64,000 bases of DNA, taken from Magnetococcales bacterium. GTDB lineage: Bacteria > Pseudomonadota > Magnetococcia > Magnetococcales > Magnetaquicoccaceae. The notes beneath the pieces were generated by a model. That model worked only from the letters and a program-made list of their open reading frames with translations. It searched no databases and was not told the DNA's origin. Shown piece after piece: positions 39,144-48,924 of this stretch (positions within the stretch are counted from its first letter, which is position 1; each line of letters opens with the position of its first letter). The DNA lies in the NCBI GenBank assembly GCA_015231755.1, contig JADGAZ010000001.1:1-64000 (forward strand), written 5' to 3'. Made by a program: the position numbers and the translations under genes.

Positions 39144-40353
39144 ACGGATCGGAATTCTGGGATCCACCGGATCCATTGGTGTCAACGCTCTGGATGTGGT
39201 GGCCGCCCATCCGGATCGGTTCCGGGTGGTGGCCCTGGCTGCCGGCACCCAGGTGCGGCGCGTGATCGAGCAGGTCCGTCGCTTCCGACCCGAGGTGGTG
39301 GCCATGGGGGATGAGGCGTCCGCCCGGGAGGTCCGCCATGCACTGGCGGGAGAACCGGTGGAGGTTCTCTCCGGGGAGACGGGAGTGGAGCGGGTCGGGG
39401 GCTGGGAGAGTGCGGACATGGTGCTTTCGGCCATGGTCGGCGCCGTGGGGTTGCGACCCACCCTGGCCGCGCTGCGGGCCGGCAAGGATGTGGCCCTGGC
39501 CAACAAGGAGTGTCTGGTGATCTCCGGCGCTCTGTTCATGGATGCGGCGCGCCGTTCCGGATCCCGGGTCATTCCGGTGGACTCGGAACACAGCGCCATT
39601 TTTCAGGCGTTGTACAATGGCCAACGGGCACCATTGACCCTGCGGCCCGACGAAGGCAATCTCCATCCGGAAACCCGCCTGATCCTGACCGCATCGGGGG
39701 GACCGTTCCGGGGGTGGGGGCGGGAGCGGCTGGCAGGGGTCACGCCGGAACAGGCCCTGGCCCATCCCAACTGGAACATGGGGCGCAAGATCACCATCGA
39801 CTCCGCCACCTGCATGAACAAAGGGTTGGAAGTGATCGAGGCGCATCACCTGTTCGGGGTTCCCGCGGAGCGCATCGCCGTGGTGGTCCACCCGGAAAGC
39901 ATTGTCCACTCCCTGGTGGCCTATCCCGACGGATCGATGTTGGCTCAGATGGGCCTGCCCGACATGCGCACCCCCATCGCGGTGGCCCTGGCGTGGCCGG
40001 AACGGATCACCGCCCCGGTGGCGGCGTTGGATCTGCCCGCTTTGGGCGTTCTGACCTTTGCGGGGCCGCCGGATCCGGAGGCTTTTCCCTGTCTGCCGTT
40101 GGCCTATCAGGCCTTGAAACAGGGGGGCACGGCCCCGACCGTGCTCAACGGGGCCAATGAGGTGGCCGTGGAGGCGTTCCTGGACCATCGGATCGGATTT
40201 CTGGATATACCCCGACTGATTCAATGGACCCTGGAACAGACCGCGCCGGGAGGCATGAACACGGTCGAGGAGCTTTTGGAGGCGGATCGGTGGGCGCGCG
40301 TCCGTGCGCGTGATTGGATTGGCCGTCATGGCAGTGGGAGTCAAACCGCATGA
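39133..40353 (+). CDS. dxr: 1-deoxy-D-xylulose 5-phosphate reductoisomerase
   Basis: A 406-residue DXR, the second step of the MEP isoprenoid pathway. The NADPH-binding GILGSTGSIGVNALDV opens the protein; ALANKECLVISG, VDSEHSAIFQAL, LTASGGPFRGW and NWNMGRKITIDSATCMNKGLE are the usual core motifs. No ATG or GTG lies at the expected place, and a TTG at 39133 (behind GGAG) gives the family start, so TTG initiation is inferred. It overlaps rseP by 4 bases. Confidence 0.95.
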   Translation: MGVKRIGILGSTGSIGVNALDVVAAHPDRFRVVALAAGTQVRRVIEQVRRFRPEVVAMGDEASAREVRHALAGEPVEVLSGETGVERVGGWESADMVLSAMVGAVGLRPTLAALRAGKDVALANKECLVISGALFMDAARRSGSRVIPVDSEHSAIFQALYNGQRAPLTLRPDEGNLHPETRLILTASGGPFRGWGRERLAGVTPEQALAHPNWNMGRKITIDSATCMNKGLEVIEAHHLFGVPAERIAVVVHPESIVHSLVAYPDGSMLAQMGLPDMRTPIAVALAWPERITAPVAALDLPALGVLTFAGPPDPEAFPCLPLAYQALKQGGTAPTVLNGANEVAVEAFLDHRIGFLDIPRLIQWTLEQTAPGGMNTVEELLEADRWARVRARDWIGRHGSGSQTA

Positions 40354-41432
40354 ATACCGTGATGTGGGCCCTGGTGGTGCTGGGTGTGTTGATTTTTGTC
40401 CATGAACTGGGTCACTTTCTGGTGGCCCGTCTGGTGGGAGTGCGGGTGCTGGTGTTTTCCCTGGGATTCGGTCCCCGCATCGCCGGCTGGAGCCGGGGGG
40501 AGGGGGAGACCGAATATCGGCTTTCCGCCGTGCCGCTGGGCGGTTATGTGAAGATGCTGGGGGAGTCCGACGACGAGGAGGAGGCGCCTTTGTCCGCAGA
40601 AGAGGCCCGCCACTCCTTCGCCACCCAGACGGTGTGGTCGCGCATCGCCATCGTGTTCGCGGGTCCGGGCTTCAATTTCATTTTTGCTTTCGCGGTGCTG
40701 GTGCTGGCCTTCATGCTGGGAGTGGGGGAAGTGCTGCCGGTGGTGGGTTCCGTGAGCAAGGGCATGCCGGCGGAACAGGCCGGAATGCGGGTCGGGGATC
40801 GGGTGGTGGCCATCAACGATCAACCCGTGCCCCGCTGGGAGGTGTTGAGCCAGACCATCAAGCAATCCGATGGCCTGCCCCTGCGCTTCACCATCGAGCG
40901 CCCCGAAGGGCCGTTGATGCTTACCATTCAGCCCAAGATCCAGGAGATGAACAACATCTTCGGCGAAACGGTGCGTACCCCCCTGATCGGTATCGGTCCC
41001 GGTTCCACCACCGAGTTTGTCACCTACAGCCTGGGGCAGGCTCTGGCCCGGGGGGCGGAGCATACTTGGCGCATGAGCGAAATGATCGTCACCGGGGTGT
41101 GGAAACTCCTGATCCGGGCCATCCCCGCGGACCAGATCGGTGGTCCCCTGATGATCGCCGAAATGGCCGGCAAGACCGCCGAACAAGGCATGAGCAGCAT
41201 GCTGTTTTTCATGGCGCTGATCTCCATCAATCTGGGCATCTTGAATCTGTTGCCCATTCCGGTTCTTGACGGGGGGCATCTGTTTTTCTTTTTTATCGAG
41301 GCGATCAAGGGCTCGCCGGTCTCGGAAACCGTGCGCATGCATGCCAATCGTATCGGGATGTTCAGCCTTGTGTTGCTCATGGCCTGGGCCATGAAGAATG
41401 ACTTGACCCGAATGTTTCCCTTGGGTCAATGA
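40350..41432 (+). CDS. rseP: RIP metalloprotease RseP
   Basis: A 360-residue site-2 protease that cleaves membrane proteins within the bilayer, typically anti-sigma factors and remnant signal peptides. The zinc motif FVHELGHFLVAR is in the first helix and the third ligand is in LLPIPVLDGGHL. One PDZ domain lies between (about residues 125-205, with GMRVGDRVVAINDQ). The ATG overlaps the dxr stop (ATGA). Confidence 0.97.
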   Translation: MNTVMWALVVLGVLIFVHELGHFLVARLVGVRVLVFSLGFGPRIAGWSRGEGETEYRLSAVPLGGYVKMLGESDDEEEAPLSAEEARHSFATQTVWSRIAIVFAGPGFNFIFAFAVLVLAFMLGVGEVLPVVGSVSKGMPAEQAGMRVGDRVVAINDQPVPRWEVLSQTIKQSDGLPLRFTIERPEGPLMLTIQPKIQEMNNIFGETVRTPLIGIGPGSTTEFVTYSLGQALARGAEHTWRMSEMIVTGVWKLLIRAIPADQIGGPLMIAEMAGKTAEQGMSSMLFFMALISINLGILNLLPIPVLDGGHLFFFFIEAIKGSPVSETVRMHANRIGMFSLVLLMAWAMKNDLTRMFPLGQ

Positions 41433-41544
41433 TTCGGGCATAAATGATTACCCATGCTATGTCGTCTCTTGCCCCGTTGATGCATGTGGAGTATGTTTTC
41501 CCGGTCATTGCCCACAGACTTGCCATGAGGAAGAACATTCAAGC

Positions 41545-43824
41545 ATGGTCTCCATCCAGCATTTATTGAAGATCCCTTTGTGTGTGGCGACCTTGGCGTT
41601 CGCTTCCAACGCGTGGTCGATCGAAACGATCGACTCCATCCGTGTGGAAGGAGCAAAAAGGATCGAGGCCGAAACGGTGAAAAGTCATGTTGCCGTCACA
41701 CCCGGCCAGCCCATCGAACCCGATGCCGTGCGACGGAGCATCAAGGCTCTCCACGATACCGGCTTGTTCAAAGATGTGGTCATCGAACAACAAGGCTCGG
41801 TTCTGGTGGTCCAGGTGGTGGAAAACCCCACCGTGAGCAAGGTCACCTTTGAAGGGAACGACGCCCTCACCACTGAGGAGTTGCAAAAACTCATCCACAT
41901 CAAACCCCAGACTCTCCTGAACCGCAGCACCACCGAACGGGACTTGTCGGCGTTGCGTCAGGCCTTTCGCATCAAGGGCTTTTTCCTGGCCAAGATCGAC
42001 ATGACGGTCAAAAATCTCGACCAGAATCTGGTGGAGGTGACCTATCACATCGAGGAAGGCGAAAAATCCAGAGTCCAGAAAGTGCGGATCATCGGCAACA
42101 AGGAACTTTCCGAAAAGCAGTTGACCCGCAAAATGATGATCCATGCCTCGGGCATGTTCTCCTGGTTCACCGAAGACGACGCCTACGATCGTGACAAACT
42201 GATGTTCGATCAGTCCCAGTTGCGCAATGTCTATCTGGACGAAGGGTATGCCCGGGTCCATGTGGATTCGTCGGTGGCGGAGTTGACTCCGGATCGCAAG
42301 GCTTTTGTCGTGACCCACTCGGTCAACGAGGGGGCTCGTTACCGTTTTGGCGCCATCGATGTCAAAGGCGACTTCGACGAACTTCCCAAGTCGCGTCTGA
42401 TGGAGGAGTTGCGGGTCAAACAGGGAGAGTGGTACTCCCGTGACCAGTTGCGCAAATCCATCGAACGTCTGACCGATTTGATCGGGGATTTCGGTTATGC
42501 CTTCCTGGATATCCGTCCCCAGACCGTCTACGACGACGAGGCCAAAACCGTGGCCATCACCTTTGAGATCGCCAAGGGTCGTCGGGTCTATGTCAATCGC
42601 ATCGAGGTGGTGGGCAACTCCCGCACCCGGGACAATGTGGTACGGCGGGAAATGTCCCTGAACGAAGGGGATCGTTTCTCCTCCACCCAGATGCGGCGCT
42701 CCAAGAAGAGCATCGGAGATTTGAATTTCTTTGAAAACATCGAGATCACCACCCCTTCGTCGGGCAATCCCGATCAGGTGGATGTGCGCATCAAGGTGGA
42801 AGAGAAACCCACCGGTACCTTTACCGTCGGGGCGGGTTACTCCAGTACCGACTCCTTTATCGGATCGGCGAGTGTCAGTCAGAACAACTTCCTGGGTCGT
42901 GGACAGCGTCTGGTACTCTCCACCGCCCTGACTGGCAAGAGTACCCAGTTTGACTTCTCCTTCACCGAACCGTATTTCATGGACAAGAATCTGTCCGCCG
43001 GCGTTGACCTGTTCGCCCGGGAGTCGGATCGGCGGGATGTCTCCGCCTATACCGAGCGTTCCTACGGCGGCGCGTTGCGGTTGGGCTTCCCGATCTCCAA
43101 AAATATGCGGGACAACGTCAGCTACAACCTCGCCCAGGTGGATATCGAAGATACCGGTCTGGTCACCTCCCGTTCCATCGTGGCTCAGGCGAACGCCAGT
43201 CCCTATTGGCGCTCCATGATCAGCAATTCCTTGATCTGGAACGATGTCAACAATACCCTGGCCCCCACCCAGGGCCGCATTCACCGTCTGACCACGGATC
43301 TGGCGGGTTTGGGAGGGGATTTGACGTTCGCCCGTCTGGTGTTGGACAACCAGTTGTACCACCCCTTCACCGACGACGAGGAGTGGGTGGGGCATATCCG
43401 TGGCCGCTTTGGCTATATCAACGGTCTTGACAAGGATGTGCCCATCTTCGAGCGGTTCTATCTGGGTGGTGGCGCCTCCCTGCGGGGATTCAAGCCGGGT
43501 GGTATCGGTCCCCGGACCCTGGTGGATGGGGACGCCTATGGCGGTGTGCATTTTGAACAAATCAACGCCGAGCTGTTCTTCCCCCTGTTCGGTCTGAGCG
43601 ACAAGGGCGTGAAGGGCTTGACCTTCGTGGATGCCGGATACCTGGGTGACGGGAATCTGCCGGCGGATGTGCGCGAATCCGGATCGATCCGCGTGGCCAC
43701 AGGCCTTGGTGTACATTGGAATTCACCCTTTGGTCCGTTGCGTTTCTCCCTGAGCACGCCTTTGATCAAGGAAGATTACGATAAACTTCGGATTTTTGAC
43801 TTCAGCATGGGGACATCCTTGTGA
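41545..43824 (+). CDS. bamA: Outer membrane protein assembly factor BamA
   Basis: A 759-residue BamA. A signal peptide (about residues 1-25, ending in SNAWS) is followed by five POTRA domains (about 26-420) and a 16-strand beta barrel (about 425-759). The barrel lid motif is seen in YLGGGASLRGFKPGG (RGF). The last residues, FSMGTSL, lack the usual terminal aromatic residue. It folds outer membrane proteins and is coupled to skp by a GTGA overlap. Confidence 0.97.
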   Translation: MVSIQHLLKIPLCVATLAFASNAWSIETIDSIRVEGAKRIEAETVKSHVAVTPGQPIEPDAVRRSIKALHDTGLFKDVVIEQQGSVLVVQVVENPTVSKVTFEGNDALTTEELQKLIHIKPQTLLNRSTTERDLSALRQAFRIKGFFLAKIDMTVKNLDQNLVEVTYHIEEGEKSRVQKVRIIGNKELSEKQLTRKMMIHASGMFSWFTEDDAYDRDKLMFDQSQLRNVYLDEGYARVHVDSSVAELTPDRKAFVVTHSVNEGARYRFGAIDVKGDFDELPKSRLMEELRVKQGEWYSRDQLRKSIERLTDLIGDFGYAFLDIRPQTVYDDEAKTVAITFEIAKGRRVYVNRIEVVGNSRTRDNVVRREMSLNEGDRFSSTQMRRSKKSIGDLNFFENIEITTPSSGNPDQVDVRIKVEEKPTGTFTVGAGYSSTDSFIGSASVSQNNFLGRGQRLVLSTALTGKSTQFDFSFTEPYFMDKNLSAGVDLFARESDRRDVSAYTERSYGGALRLGFPISKNMRDNVSYNLAQVDIEDTGLVTSRSIVAQANASPYWRSMISNSLIWNDVNNTLAPTQGRIHRLTTDLAGLGGDLTFARLVLDNQLYHPFTDDEEWVGHIRGRFGYINGLDKDVPIFERFYLGGGASLRGFKPGGIGPRTLVDGDAYGGVHFEQINAELFFPLFGLSDKGVKGLTFVDAGYLGDGNLPADVRESGSIRVATGLGVHWNSPFGPLRFSLSTPLIKEDYDKLRIFDFSMGTSL

Positions 43825-44414
43825 AAGCGCTATCTTTCGTGAACCGGGTCGCAACCCAATCCCGGCAGACCTCCCGGAAAATGGTATCATGGTTGACGGC
43901 ACTGCTGCTGGCAACGTGTGGTTTGATGACATCCGCACCCGTTGAGGCGGCCGGTGGAGGAGCGCCGGTGTTTGCCTATGTGGACGTGCCCCGTGTCATG
44001 GCCTCTTCGGCGGCGGCCCAGTATGCCCGGGACATGCTCAAGAAGAAATTGGCCGTCAAGCAGAAAGAAGTCGATGCCATGGAGTCGGAGATCAAATCCC
44101 TCAAGGCCAAGGTCGAGCAGGGCGGCAACATGATGAACCGGGAAGCCCGGGCGGATATGGAAAATACCACCCGTCGCAAGTTCCGGGAGTACCAACGGCT
44201 GGTGGAGGACAATCAGGCCGCCATCGACCGGGAAAACGGAGTCTGGACCAAGAAAATCACCGAGGCTTTGCGGGTGGTGATCGAGGAGATTGGCCGCGAG
44301 AAGGGATTCACGGCGGTGTTTGGCAAAGGACAGGTGTTGTTTGCCAACGCCTCGATCGACATCTCCGATCAGGTGCTGAGCCGGCTCAACGAACACACCA
44401 AGAAGTGGTTTTAA
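43821..44414 (+). CDS. skp: OmpH/Skp-family periplasmic chaperone
   Basis: A 197-residue Skp homologue. After a long signal peptide (hydrophobic [22 protein letters not shown]) the protein starts [19 protein letters not shown] and continues as a long charged coiled coil, as in the tentacles of Skp. The C terminus returns to the beta body ([22 protein letters not shown]). It starts at GTG overlapping the bamA stop. It escorts unfolded outer membrane proteins to BamA. Confidence 0.9.
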   Translation: MKALSFVNRVATQSRQTSRKMVSWLTALLLATCGLMTSAPVEAAGGGAPVFAYVDVPRVMASSAAAQYARDMLKKKLAVKQKEVDAMESEIKSLKAKVEQGGNMMNREARADMENTTRRKFREYQRLVEDNQAAIDRENGVWTKKITEALRVVIEEIGREKGFTAVFGKGQVLFANASIDISDQVLSRLNEHTKKWF

Positions 44415-44430
44415 TTCAAGGAGCGTTCAG

Positions 44431-44898
44431 GTGGAACCGTGGCGTGACATTCTCAAGACCCTTCCGCATCGCTATCCGTTTCTGCTGGTGGACCGGGTGG
44501 AGGAGGTGCAACCCGGAGAGCGGTTGGTGGCTTTGAAAAATGTCACCTTCAACGAACCGTTCTTCAACGGCCATTTTCCGGGGCATCCGGTGATGCCGGG
44601 TGTGTTGATCCTGGAGGCCATGGCCCAGGCCGGCGCCCTGTTGGCGGGGCGTACCGATCCCGGCGCGGTGCAGGGGCGGCTGGTCTATTTCATGGCCATC
44701 GACAAAGCCCGATTCCGCAAGCCGGTGATTCCGGGTGATCAACTGATGCTGGAGTTGACCCTGCTGAAAAGACGCCGGGAGATCTGGCGTTTCCAGGGGA
44801 TTGCCAGGGTCAACGGGGCCGTGGTGGCCGAGGCGGAACTCATGGCCATGACCCGGGATTCCCAGGAGGAAGCAGTCGAGGAGAATGCCCATGGATGA
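44431..44898 (+). CDS. fabZ: 3-hydroxyacyl-ACP dehydratase FabZ
   Basis: A 155-residue hot-dog fold dehydratase of fatty acid synthesis. The catalytic His is in [13 protein letters not shown] and [20 protein letters not shown], with the catalytic Glu in LEAMAQ. It starts at GTG behind AAGGAG. lpxD, usually between skp and fabZ, is absent here. It overlaps lpxA by 8 bases. Confidence 0.97.
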   Translation: MEPWRDILKTLPHRYPFLLVDRVEEVQPGERLVALKNVTFNEPFFNGHFPGHPVMPGVLILEAMAQAGALLAGRTDPGAVQGRLVYFMAIDKARFRKPVIPGDQLMLELTLLKRRREIWRFQGIARVNGAVVAEAELMAMTRDSQEEAVEENAHG

Positions 44899-45676
44899 GC
44901 CCCGTGTGATTCATCCCAGCGCGGTCGTGGATCCCAAGGCCCAACTGGGTTCCGGGGTGAAAGTCGGTCCCTACGCGGTGATCGGTCCCCATGTGATCGT
45001 CAACGATCAGGCGGAAATCGGCGCCCATGCGGTGATCGATGGCCATTCGGTGATCGGACAGGGGAGCCGCATCTTCAGTTTCGCCTCCATCGGTCAGCCT
45101 CCCCAGGATACCCATTACGCCGGCGAACCCACCCGGGTGGAGATCGGCATGCGTTGCGCCATCCGCGAGTATGTCAGTATCCATCGGGGCACCGAGGGTG
45201 GGGGCGGTCTGACCCGGGTGGGCAACGATTGCATGATCATGGCCTATGCCCACGTGGCCCACGACTGTCGGGTGGGGGATCATGTGATCATGGCCAACGG
45301 CACCACCCTGGCCGGTCATGTGGAGATCCAGGATTACGCGGTGATCGGCGGTCTGACCGCCATCCATCAATTCGCCCGCATCGGTCGCAACGCCTTCATC
45401 GGCGGCGCGTCGGCGGTCTCCATGGACGTGGTTCCCTTTGTCTCGGCGGCGGGCAACCGGGCCAAGATCACCGGAGTCAACGTGGTGGGCCTGCGGCGTC
45501 ACGGCTTTTCCGAAGAGACCATCAAGGCCATCCGTCAGGCCTATCGGATCGTGTTCCGTTCCAATCTGCGCATGGAGCAGGCGGTGGAGGAGCTGGAACG
45601 CCACCTCTCCCAGTGTGTGGAGGTGCAGTATATTCTGGAATTTCTCCAGACCGGTCAAAGGGGGATCTGCCGCTGA
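44891..45676 (+). CDS. lpxA: UDP-N-acetylglucosamine acyltransferase LpxA
   Basis: A 261-residue LpxA, first enzyme of lipid A synthesis, with the left-handed beta helix of hexapeptide repeats. The catalytic His is in [33 protein letters not shown] opens the C-terminal helical part. ATG at 44891 has GAGGAG at 7 bases and is chosen over ATG at 44885. If the Gfo/Idh gene nearby is GnnA, the acceptor could be a 3-amino sugar. Confidence 0.97.
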   Translation: MDEPRVIHPSAVVDPKAQLGSGVKVGPYAVIGPHVIVNDQAEIGAHAVIDGHSVIGQGSRIFSFASIGQPPQDTHYAGEPTRVEIGMRCAIREYVSIHRGTEGGGGLTRVGNDCMIMAYAHVAHDCRVGDHVIMANGTTLAGHVEIQDYAVIGGLTAIHQFARIGRNAFIGGASAVSMDVVPFVSAAGNRAKITGVNVVGLRRHGFSEETIKAIRQAYRIVFRSNLRMEQAVEELERHLSQCVEVQYILEFLQTGQRGICR

Positions 45677-45721
45677 TTCCCCGGATCCTGGCTTCGTTCA
45701 TGCGCCACCTTTTGCCTCTTC

Positions 45722-46591
45722 TTGCTTGAGACTCCTTTCTTGAATGCGCGTGTCGGATTGATCGCGGGTTCTGGACAGCTCCCCTTGATATTCGCACGCG
45801 CCATGCGTCGCCCCGGGGGGCCGGGTCTGGCCGCGATCGTGGCCCTTGAGGGCGAATCCGATCCCTCCCTGGCCGCATATTCCGACTCCATCCTGTGGAT
45901 CAGGCTGGGACAGTTCACCCGTCCGTTGCGCTATCTGCGCGATCAGGGGGCGGTGGATTTGGTACTGGTGGGGGGCATCCGCAAGCCCAACATCTGGCGG
46001 GTGCGCCCGGATGCCCTGGCTTTGAAAATGGTCCTGAAATTGCGGGGCATGGACGATGACCAGTTGTTGCGCGCCGTGGCCGCCGAACTGGAGAGTCGGG
46101 GATTCCGGCTGCGCTCCGTGACCGAATATCTGCCGGAACTGCTGGCCCCCAGAGGATGTTTGAGCCGTCGCCATCCCACGGACGCGGAGTGGGAGGATAT
46201 CCGTTATGGCTGGCGCGCCGCCAAGGGGCTGGGTGCGCTGGATATCGGTCAAGGAGTGGTGGTGCGTCGCCATATGGTGGTGGCCGCCGAGGCCATGGAG
46301 GGGACCGACGCCATGCTGGCCCGGGCCGGTGGTCTGATCGCGGGTCAGGGGCGCGGGGGTTGGGCCGGAGAGCACAGCGCGGTCTTCGTGAAGGTGGTCA
46401 AGCCCATGCAGGATCAACGCCTGGATCTGCCCACCATCGGACCCGCCACCATGGAAACCATGGCCCGCTGTGGCATTCGCGTGGCGGCGGTGGAGTCCGG
46501 AGGGGCGATGATTCTGGATCCGGAGGCCACCCGTCGGGCGGCGGACCGGCATGACTTGGTATTGATGGGGCTGGGTGACGGGGATCTTTAA
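45722..46591 (+). CDS. lpxI: UDP-2,3-diacylglucosamine pyrophosphatase LpxI
   Basis: A protein of up to 289 residues of the LpxI (DUF1009) family, which cleaves UDP-2,3-diacylglucosamine to lipid X; it replaces LpxH in many alphaproteobacteria. Landmarks are RVGLIAGSGQLPLIFA, VLVGGIRKPNIW, AAKGLGALDIGQGVVV, AEAMEGTDAML and VKVVKPMQDQRLDLPTIG. There is no ATG at the expected place; TTG at 45722 or, nearer the core, TTG at 45740 are possible starts. The 3' end is part of a tandem duplication. Confidence 0.94.
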   Translation: MLETPFLNARVGLIAGSGQLPLIFARAMRRPGGPGLAAIVALEGESDPSLAAYSDSILWIRLGQFTRPLRYLRDQGAVDLVLVGGIRKPNIWRVRPDALALKMVLKLRGMDDDQLLRAVAAELESRGFRLRSVTEYLPELLAPRGCLSRRHPTDAEWEDIRYGWRAAKGLGALDIGQGVVVRRHMVVAAEAMEGTDAMLARAGGLIAGQGRGGWAGEHSAVFVKVVKPMQDQRLDLPTIGPATMETMARCGIRVAAVESGGAMILDPEATRRAADRHDLVLMGLGDGDL

Positions 46592-46618
46592 AGATTGATG
46601 GGGCTGGGTGACGGGGAT
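46561..46618. repeat. Tandem duplication at the end of lpxI
   Basis: A 25-base sequence at 46561-46585 recurs at 46594-46618 with a 33-base period. The first copy encodes the last residues of LpxI (LMGLGDGDL); the second lies after the stop. Probably replication slippage. Confidence 0.9.
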
Positions 46619-46650
46619 TTTAAGACGGATGGCGTGAAAGGAGCCGCTTC

Positions 46651-47646
46651 ATGAACGAGGGAGTCATGACCGGGGTGCATCGCCCCCTGCGGGCTGCGGT
46701 GATCGGGGTGGGGTATCTGGGACGGTTTCATGCTCAGAAATATGCCCGGATCGATGGGGTGAAGCTGGTGGCCGTATCCGACTTGCATGCGGAACGGGCC
46801 GCCAAGGTGGCCGGAGAACTGGGCGTGGAGGCGGTGGAGGATTTCACCGCGCTTTTGTCCCGGGTGGATCTGGTTTCGGTGGTGACTTCCACCGATAGCC
46901 ATTTCCGGGTGGTGGAAGCTTGTCTGCAAGCCGGTGTGCATGTGTTGGTGGAAAAGCCCATCACCACCACCGTGGAGGAGGCGGACCGGTTGATCGCCCT
47001 GGCGGATCAGCACCAGCGGGTGTTGCAGGTGGGACATATCAAACGCTTTCATCCGGCAGTGAGCGCGTTGTTTGGATCGGGTCTGCTCGTCAATCCCCGC
47101 TTCATCGAGGCGCAACGTTTCGCTCCGTTCAAGAACCGGGCGCTGGATGTGGATGTGGTGCTGGACCTGATGATTCATGATGTGGATCTGATCCTGCATT
47201 GTGTGCACTCCGAAGTGGAGTCCGTCGATGCGGTGGGCAGTGGGATTTTTTCCGGGAAGGCGGATATCGCCAACGCCCGGATCCGTTTTGCCAATGGCTG
47301 TGTCGCCAATGTCAGCGCCTCCCGGGTGGCCCGGGATGCCACGCGGCGTATGCGGATTTTCCAGGACGACGCCTTGTTCGATCTGGATTTCATGCGTCCG
47401 GGTTTGGCGGTGCGGCGGCGGGGCGCAGGAACGTGGTTGCTGGATGGGGTCACCCTGCCGGTGATCGAGGAGCATGAATTCCCGCTGACCTCCACCGATG
47501 CCCTGGAGGCCGAGGTGCGGGCTTTTTGCACGGCGGTGGCCACGGGTTCGGCTCCATCGGTGAGTGGTCGGGATGGGCGGCGCGCCTTGGAGGTGGTGAT
47601 GGCCATTCGTCGCTCCATTGCCGAGTGGTCCAGCGGAGGGCGATAG
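46651..47646 (+). CDS. Gfo/Idh/MocA-family oxidoreductase in the lipid A cluster
   Basis: A 331-residue NAD(P)-dependent sugar dehydrogenase. The Rossmann fold is seen in AAVIGVGYLGRFHAQKYA, the substrate Lys in LVEKPITTTVEEAD, and the second domain in GHIKRFHPAVSAL and IHDVDLIL. It sits between lpxI and lpxB with AAAGGAG before the ATG. GnnA, the UDP-GlcNAc 3-dehydrogenase that leads to 3-amino lipid A sugars, belongs to this family and occurs in lpx clusters, so that is the best guess. The partner aminotransferase GnnB is not in the window. Confidence 0.85.
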   Translation: MNEGVMTGVHRPLRAAVIGVGYLGRFHAQKYARIDGVKLVAVSDLHAERAAKVAGELGVEAVEDFTALLSRVDLVSVVTSTDSHFRVVEACLQAGVHVLVEKPITTTVEEADRLIALADQHQRVLQVGHIKRFHPAVSALFGSGLLVNPRFIEAQRFAPFKNRALDVDVVLDLMIHDVDLILHCVHSEVESVDAVGSGIFSGKADIANARIRFANGCVANVSASRVARDATRRMRIFQDDALFDLDFMRPGLAVRRRGAGTWLLDGVTLPVIEEHEFPLTSTDALEAEVRAFCTAVATGSAPSVSGRDGRRALEVVMAIRRSIAEWSSGGR

Positions 47647-48831
47647 GTGACCAGGGGGCCAGGAAGACCGCCCCGCATCATGCTGGTGGCCGGCGAGGCG
47701 TCCGGGGACAATCTGGGGGGTGGACTGCTGGCGGATCTGAAAGCGGATTTTCCCGATCTGGAAAGTTTTGGTGTGGGTGGGACGCGCATGAGCGGACAGG
47801 GTCTGGTCAGCTTGTGCGACATGAACGAATTGTCGGTGATCGGGTTGGTGGAGGTGTTGCGGCGTCTGCCCCGACTGGTGACCCGCTTCCGGCAACTGGT
47901 GGCGATGATGGCGGCGCGACGACCCGACCTGCTGATCACCATCGATCTGCCGGATTTCAATTTTTTGCTGGCCCGTCGGGCCATGGGATTGGGTATTCCC
48001 AGGATTCATTATGTGGGCCCCCAGGTGTGGGCGTGGCGTTCCGGGCGGGTGGGGAAACTGGCCCGACTGCTGGATCATCTGTTGGTGCTGTTTCCGTTCG
48101 AGCCTGCGGTCTATGCGGGTTCCGGGTTGCCGGTGACGTTTGTGGGCCATCCGTTGGCCGCCCGGCCCCTGCCGGATGAGAACGAACGGCTCATGATCCG
48201 CGAAAAGCTGGGTCTCGGGCCGGAGGAATCGGTGCTGCTGCTGTTGCCGGGGAGTCGGTTGGGGGAGATCCGGCGTCATCTGGGGGTGATGGTGGAAGCG
48301 GCCCGACGGGTGGTGGAAGAGGGGAGGGCGGTGCGATGTGTCCTGGCGGTGGCCGATACCCTGACCCTGGATGACTTCCACCGGGTGATCGATTTGGAAC
48401 CGGATCCCAAGACCCGCGCTTTTTTCGACCGGATCGATCTGTGGCATGGTATGACCGGAGGGCTGTTGGCGGTGGCGGACGTGACCATGGCGGCTTCGGG
48501 TACGGTCACCTTGGAAGCGGCTTTGATCGGAACCCCCATGACGGTCTTGTATCGGGTCAACCGGTTTACTTATGAGATCGGACGTCGGGTGATCCGGGTG
48601 GGACATATCGCCCTGCCCAATTTGGTGGCGGGTCGTTCCTTGGTTCCGGAACGGATTCAGGATCAGGCCACCGCCGAAATCCTGGCCAACGATGTGCGGG
48701 CCTTGCTGTTCGACGGGGAGAGCGGAGCCAGTCAGCGGCGTGGTTTTCAGGCGTTGCGGGAGAGCTTGGCCATGCCGACGCAACGTGCGGCGGATGTGGT
48801 GGGGGATCGGTTGCGTTCCCTGGGCTTTTGA
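47647..48831 (+). CDS. lpxB: Lipid-A-disaccharide synthase
   Basis: A 394-residue LpxB glycosyltransferase (GT19), joining UDP-2,3-diacylglucosamine and lipid X. Visible motifs are IMLVAGEASGDNLGGGLL, FGVGGTRMSGQG, YVGPQVWAWRSGRV, LLPGSRLGEIRRHL and AASGTVTLEAALIGTPM. It uses a GTG start directly after the stop of the preceding gene. It completes the fabZ-lpxA-lpxI-dehydrogenase-lpxB block. Confidence 0.97.
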   Translation: MTRGPGRPPRIMLVAGEASGDNLGGGLLADLKADFPDLESFGVGGTRMSGQGLVSLCDMNELSVIGLVEVLRRLPRLVTRFRQLVAMMAARRPDLLITIDLPDFNFLLARRAMGLGIPRIHYVGPQVWAWRSGRVGKLARLLDHLLVLFPFEPAVYAGSGLPVTFVGHPLAARPLPDENERLMIREKLGLGPEESVLLLLPGSRLGEIRRHLGVMVEAARRVVEEGRAVRCVLAVADTLTLDDFHRVIDLEPDPKTRAFFDRIDLWHGMTGGLLAVADVTMAASGTVTLEAALIGTPMTVLYRVNRFTYEIGRRVIRVGHIALPNLVAGRSLVPERIQDQATAEILANDVRALLFDGESGASQRRGFQALRESLAMPTQRAADVVGDRLRSLGF

Positions 48832-48924
48832 TGTCGTGAACAACACGGGTGTCCCTTTCCCCGCGAAGGGGTGCGAGTGACCGGTTGGCGGGTGTGACGG
48901 ATCAATTCCTTTTGGAGACGATGG

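Noticed and set aside
41563-43716. A 717-codon open frame on the minus strand across bamA
   Set aside because: Shadow of a real gene in a high-GC genome; no domain, no ribosome site and poor residue composition.
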